This document shows, piece after piece, positions 32,524-35,173 of a stretch of 35,173 nucleotides of DNA. The notes beneath the pieces were generated by a model that was not told where the DNA came from, made no database searches, and worked only from the letters and a program-made list of their open reading frames with translations. Made by a program: the position numbers and the translations under genes. Position 1 is the first letter of the stretch. Each line of letters starts with the position of its first letter. This DNA comes from Treponema sp. (lineage in GTDB: Bacteria > Spirochaetota > Spirochaetia > Treponematales > Breznakiellaceae). The stretch is from assembly GCA_009787835.1 (NCBI GenBank), contig WQSN01000029.1, forward strand, positions 1-35,173. The letters run 5' to 3'.

Positions 32524-33048
32524 ATGAAATTAAAATTAACCGTCATCAGCAGTTTATTGTTATTTTTTATCTTTTTACTTTCAACTTGTACCCTTGGCGG
32601 CAGTGTTGAAGAAATATTAGAAAATGCCAATTCAGATAAATTAATTTTTACATTAATAGATGATGAAACAGCATACTCAATTTCAGTGAGAAGATATATA
32701 CCAATTTATAATGGTAATTATAAATTATTTGGAAATGTGATAATTCCTGCATCACATAATGATAAACCGGTTGCAAGGATAGAATCGTTCAGTAATAATA
32801 GTGCCATGACCAGCATCACAATACCATCAAGCGTAACGAGTATCAGTTATGGTGCATTTTATAATTGTAATATATTGACTAGAGTTTTCTACGGCGGTGC
32901 GGATAGTACTGTATGGAGTGGGATAACAATTCATGGTTACAGCTCACAACTTACATACGCTACTCGTTACTACTATTGCGATACACATCCGGGGACAGCG
33001 AACACTCATTGGAGGTGGGTTGACGGAGCGCCGACAGTGTGGAATTAG
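32524..33048 (+). CDS. BspA-type leucine-rich-repeat lipoprotein
   Basis: A 174-residue predicted lipoprotein with a hydrophobic leader and lipobox LSTC near 18-21. The body contains BspA/LRR_5 motifs: NDKPVARIESFSNNSAMTSI (keys VARIESFSNN) and TSITIPSSVTSISYGAFYNC, the familiar I-x-I-P-x-S-V-T-x-I-x-x-x-A-F unit, here about two copies, then LTRVFYGGADSTVWSGITI. The C-terminus with YYYCD, HWRWVDGAPTVW resembles the end of many BspA-like treponemal proteins. It starts 4 bp after the SUMF1 gene, with AAGGAG upstream, so it belongs to the same operon. Such proteins often bind host or neighbouring-cell surfaces; this one is short for the family. Confidence 0.82.
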   Translation: MKLKLTVISSLLLFFIFLLSTCTLGGSVEEILENANSDKLIFTLIDDETAYSISVRRYIPIYNGNYKLFGNVIIPASHNDKPVARIESFSNNSAMTSITIPSSVTSISYGAFYNCNILTRVFYGGADSTVWSGITIHGYSSQLTYATRYYYCDTHPGTANTHWRWVDGAPTVWN

Positions 33049-33106
33049 GCAACAAAGCAATAAATCGCCAGCAGAGTTCACACACACCTTAGGAGTGATT
33101 TTCGCA

Positions 33107-33128
33107 GGAAATTTACAATAAATTTTCC
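33107..33128 (+). terminator. Weak hairpin after the surface operon
   Basis: GGAAATTTA (33107-33115) pairs with TAAATTTTCC (33119-33128) with one bulged base and a 3-nt loop, 58 bp after the stop of the LRR lipoprotein gene. It is AT-rich with little T run after it, so termination is uncertain. Confidence 0.35.
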
Positions 33129-33178
33129 CTTTGATAGTGAAACATGATCCATAAAATGAATTAATAATGAATAAAGCG

Positions 33179-33319
33179 GGCTGCGCAAATCCATGGCAGG
33201 GGCGTTCGGCGTGGATCACGTACAATGCCACTCTAAAAATTGACCACATAAGTGGTCTTCTTTGCGTGCGTTGCAGACGGCCACGGCCGTTTATGACCCT
33301 GACAGGGATTTGCGCAGCC
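33179..33319. repeat. Long imperfect palindrome (fold-back element)
   Basis: A perfect 14-bp outer inverted repeat (GGCTGCGCAAATCC at 33179-33192, complement at 33306-33319) shares its centre with a perfect inner one (GACCAC/GTGGTC at 33242-33247 and 33252-33257, 4-nt loop). Further paired blocks lie in register between them: CAGGG/CCCTG (33197-33201, 33297-33301), CGGC/GCCG (33207-33210, 33286-33289) and GTGG/CCAC (33211-33214, 33281-33284). The whole can fold as one hairpin. It is more GC-rich than the AT-rich flanks and occupies most of the 355-bp gap between the LRR gene and the MFS gene; no protein is seen in it. Confidence 0.8.
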
Positions 33320-33375
33320 AGCGTTTAATAATTATTGAATATTCTGCGGAGCAAGTTAAGCCAAAGGGGAGCGGT

Positions 33376-33399
33376 ATAAAAACTACTTGCGAATAAGTA
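33376..33399 (-). terminator. Weak terminator-like hairpin after the MFS gene
   Basis: On the minus strand TACTT and AAGTA (33395-33399 and 33384-33388) form a 5-bp stem over a 6-nt loop, followed by GTTTTTAT. It is 5 bp beyond the transporter stop codon. The stem is short, so this is tentative. Confidence 0.3.
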
Positions 33400-33403
33400 C
33401 GCG

Positions 33404-34699
33404 TTAATCTCCCATATCATTCAATATCTGAGCCGTATTTGTTCCCTGCATCTCGTCTTCGCCGTGACGTACAAAGAAAATACTTGCCATTGCGAGGGCG
33501 AAGGCTATACACGCGTACAGGAACAATATCCTGTAATTGCCGACAGCATCGTGAATTAATCCAAAAAGGGCTGGAGAAACAATCTGCGCACTGAAGGAGA
33601 ACGCGTAATAGTATCCGATATATGTTCCGATTTTATTTTCGCCTGATATCCTTACTATCATTGGTAGAGAGTTAACATTTACCATCGCCCATGAAAGGCC
33701 GCAGAAAAAAAGGCAGATGCGCGTAAGCCACGCGTTGGCGATAAATACCATGGGAAGGAAGAAAATGATTAATCCCGATAGGCCTATCAGTATCGCTTTC
33801 CGCCTTTTTATCCTTGCGCCGATAAAACCGGCGGGAACAGCAAAGGCTACCAATGTAAGGGAAAATACCGCCAATGTCATGGAAGCGTCTCCGGGAGTCA
33901 TGGAGAGAGTGTTGGTGGCATATAACGTAAAGAAAGTTTCTACGGCGTTGTAGCCTGTAAACCAGAAGAAAATGCCGAATAAAATCAATATAAGGCTTTT
34001 CCGTTCATCTTTATTTAATTTTACTTTAACAGTTTCATTTTTACTTTCCGGTTCATAAGCGAGTTTCGGTTCGCGCACAAAGAACGCGAGCACAAAAAGG
34101 GCGAGCAGCATCATGCAGGAGCTCATTATAAAAGGAAGAGGGTATCCGTTTCCCGTACCTGTAGATTCCAGTGTTCTGTTATACATGAAATTGAACAGAA
34201 ATCCGCCTATAAGGAGCGCGAACACAGCGCCTATACCGCCCATTAAATTTACAATTCCGTTTGCCTGGCTTCTGAAAGGCCCCGGCGTAAGGTCAGGCAT
34301 TAGAGCCACAACAGGGGATCTCCATGCCGACATGACAAAAGTAAAAATAATCAGAACAATCATTAATGACCAAAGTGAGTTCATATACGGAATTAATACA
34401 AACGCCGCGGCGCAGATTGGAAGCCCGATAAAGATAAAAGGCATCCTGCGGCCGAAACGCGTGCGCGTTCTGTCGCTCATTCTTCCGAATAAAGGCTGGA
34501 ATATTACGCCGAAGATATTGTCAAAAGTCATTATAAAGCCAACCAGCAAGGAAGAATTAATAAAATCCTTCAGGAAGCCGTCAAGTATTAACGGCACATA
34601 GGCGTTATAAACTGTCCATGCAATTGTTGACGCAAAAAAACCAAAAGATAAAAGCAGCGTGGTTTTTACATTTAACTTATTTTCTTTTAATACTTCCAT
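33404..34699 (-). CDS. MFS transporter, SLC45/GPH-like sugar carrier
   Basis: A 431-residue protein with about 12 membrane helices. The cytoplasmic loop between helices 2 and 3 carries GRMSDRTRTRFGRRMPFI (about 71-88), typical of sucrose/glycoside carriers of the SLC45 and GPH-like MFS groups. RSPVVALMPDLTP near residue 127 and the repeated loop motif after helix 8 (GARIKRRK) support it. The central loop is charged (YEPESKNETVKVKLNKDERK; about 216-234). AGGAGA precedes the ATG. It starts 33 bp after the lepA stop on the same strand, so it may be co-transcribed. Likely imports a sugar or oligosaccharide with H+ or Na+; the substrate cannot be decided. Confidence 0.85.
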   Translation of the reverse strand: MEVLKENKLNVKTTLLLSFGFFASTIAWTVYNAYVPLILDGFLKDFINSSLLVGFIMTFDNIFGVIFQPLFGRMSDRTRTRFGRRMPFIFIGLPICAAAFVLIPYMNSLWSLMIVLIIFTFVMSAWRSPVVALMPDLTPGPFRSQANGIVNLMGGIGAVFALLIGGFLFNFMYNRTLESTGTGNGYPLPFIMSSCMMLLALFVLAFFVREPKLAYEPESKNETVKVKLNKDERKSLILILFGIFFWFTGYNAVETFFTLYATNTLSMTPGDASMTLAVFSLTLVAFAVPAGFIGARIKRRKAILIGLSGLIIFFLPMVFIANAWLTRICLFFCGLSWAMVNVNSLPMIVRISGENKIGTYIGYYYAFSFSAQIVSPALFGLIHDAVGNYRILFLYACIAFALAMASIFFVRHGEDEMQGTNTAQILNDMGD

Positions 34700-34732
34700 T
34701 ACTGTCTCCTATGCGCGTATTGGTATCAGGTA

Positions 34733-35173
34733 TCACTCATCCCGTGATTTTAATACAGCCAAAAACGCGCTTTGCGGCAGTTCAACATCGCCTACCATCT
34801 TCATGCGTTTTTTGCCTTCTTTCTGTTTTTCAAGCAGCTTGCGTTTGCGCGTAATGTCGCCGCCGTAGCACTTTGCAAGCACATCCTTGCGCAGGGCGTT
34901 GACTGTTTCCCGCGCGATAATATGGCTGCCTATCGCTCCCTGAATGGGAATTTTAAACTGCTGGCGCGGTATCTCGTCGCGTAACCTTTCGCACACCTTG
35001 CGCGCCCGGTCGTAAGCGCTTTCCCTGAACACAAGCTGGGAAAGGGCGTCTACAGGCTTGCCGTTAAGGAGTATGTCCAGCTTCGCGAGTTCTGTCGGTT
35101 TGTAGCCTGAAATATCGTAATCAAATGACGCATAACCGCGGCTGATGCTTTTTAACCTGTCATAAAAATCAAA
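34733..35173 (-). CDS. lepA: Elongation factor 4 (LepA), C-terminal part
   Basis: The frame stays open to the window end, so only the last 146 residues are present. They read [17 protein letters not shown], then [15 protein letters not shown], then [24 protein letters not shown], then the LepA-specific tail [20 protein letters not shown] and KEGKKRMK (longer stretches given by position: 34733-34900). This is the domain V and C-terminal domain of LepA, a ribosome-binding GTPase; the GTPase domain lies beyond the window. An internal GTG at 35032 is not the start. The end matches full-length LepA. Confidence 0.96.
   Translation of the reverse strand, partial: FDFYDRLKSISRGYASFDYDISGYKPTELAKLDILLNGKPVDALSQLVFRESAYDRARKVCERLRDEIPRQQFKIPIQGAIGSHIIARETVNALRKDVLAKCYGGDITRKRKLLEKQKEGKKRMKMVGDVELPQSAFLAVLKSRDE

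Noticed and set aside
33048-33404. Integron attC site in the gap after the LRR gene
   Set aside because: The long palindrome and a GTTAAGC at 33355-33361 suggested attC, but no matching RYYYAAC lies at the other end, the GTTAAGC is outside the hairpin, and no gene-cassette series is visible.
34113-34601. Open frame of 162 codons opposite the MFS transporter
   Set aside because: The minus strand has clear transporter motifs and a ribosome site; this frame is its antisense shadow.

Overview
The window looks like a chromosomal segment of a spirochaete, probably a host-associated or gut Treponema-type organism. The evidence is a dense set of lipoproteins with Cys lipoboxes, outer-membrane-like beta-barrel proteins ending in Phe, a DUF115 motility-associated (Maf-type) glycosyltransferase-like protein, a methyl-accepting chemotaxis protein, a BspA-type leucine-rich-repeat lipoprotein and good AGGAGG-type ribosome sites. 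The genus is inferred from gene content; no 16S or other phylogenetic marker was analysed.

Layout. 1-306: AT-rich tail of an unrecognised gene. 347-2414: a MEMO-family protein (AmmeMemoRadiSam B) divergent from a membrane protein with a degenerate GGDEF-like domain. 2383-7715, minus strand: RNase Z, then a tight operon of ABC ATPase, ABC-2 permease, GldG-like protein and DUF4340 protein. 7838-9325: malic enzyme, probably translated from a leaderless mRNA, directly followed by a frameshifted remnant of an Rpn-type nuclease/transposase. 9508-11766, minus strand: a beta-barrel outer-membrane protein and a CsgG/TPR-like lipoprotein. 11959-14004: 4-alpha-glucanotransferase. 14142-18595: three LPP20-like lipoproteins and a two-domain AAA ATPase. 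18698-20922, minus strand: a TIGR02757 (DUF2400) protein and IMP dehydrogenase. 21125-22465: thioredoxin convergent with a lamin-tail-like lipoprotein. 22601-27395: a SurA/PpiD-type foldase, the Maf-like protein and RmuC. 27351-29288: chemotaxis receptor. 29466-33330: an AT-rich accessory locus with a XRE regulator, a composite operator between divergent promoters, a three-gene cell-surface operon and a long fold-back palindrome. 33404-35173, minus strand: MFS sugar-type transporter downstream of lepA, which is cut by the window end.

How the parts may work together. Much of the window concerns the cell envelope: an ABC export/remodelling system, LPP20/CsgG-type lipoproteins, a periplasmic foldase and a flagellin-glycosylation-type protein. 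The least ordinary part is 29466-33330. There a small XRE repressor and a surface operon face each other across overlapping -35 boxes, and three TTCTA half-sites cover the -10 of the operon promoter. The operon encodes a lipoprotein, a 721-residue protein with a SUMF1/FGE-sulfatase (C-type-lectin-like) domain set between two barrel-like segments, and a short BspA-type LRR lipoprotein. Other notable signals are a T13 tract between the -35 and -10 of the LPP20 promoter (possible phase variation) and a fold-back element of about 140 bp at 33179-33319. No CRISPR array, tRNA, rRNA or complete insertion sequence was recognised.
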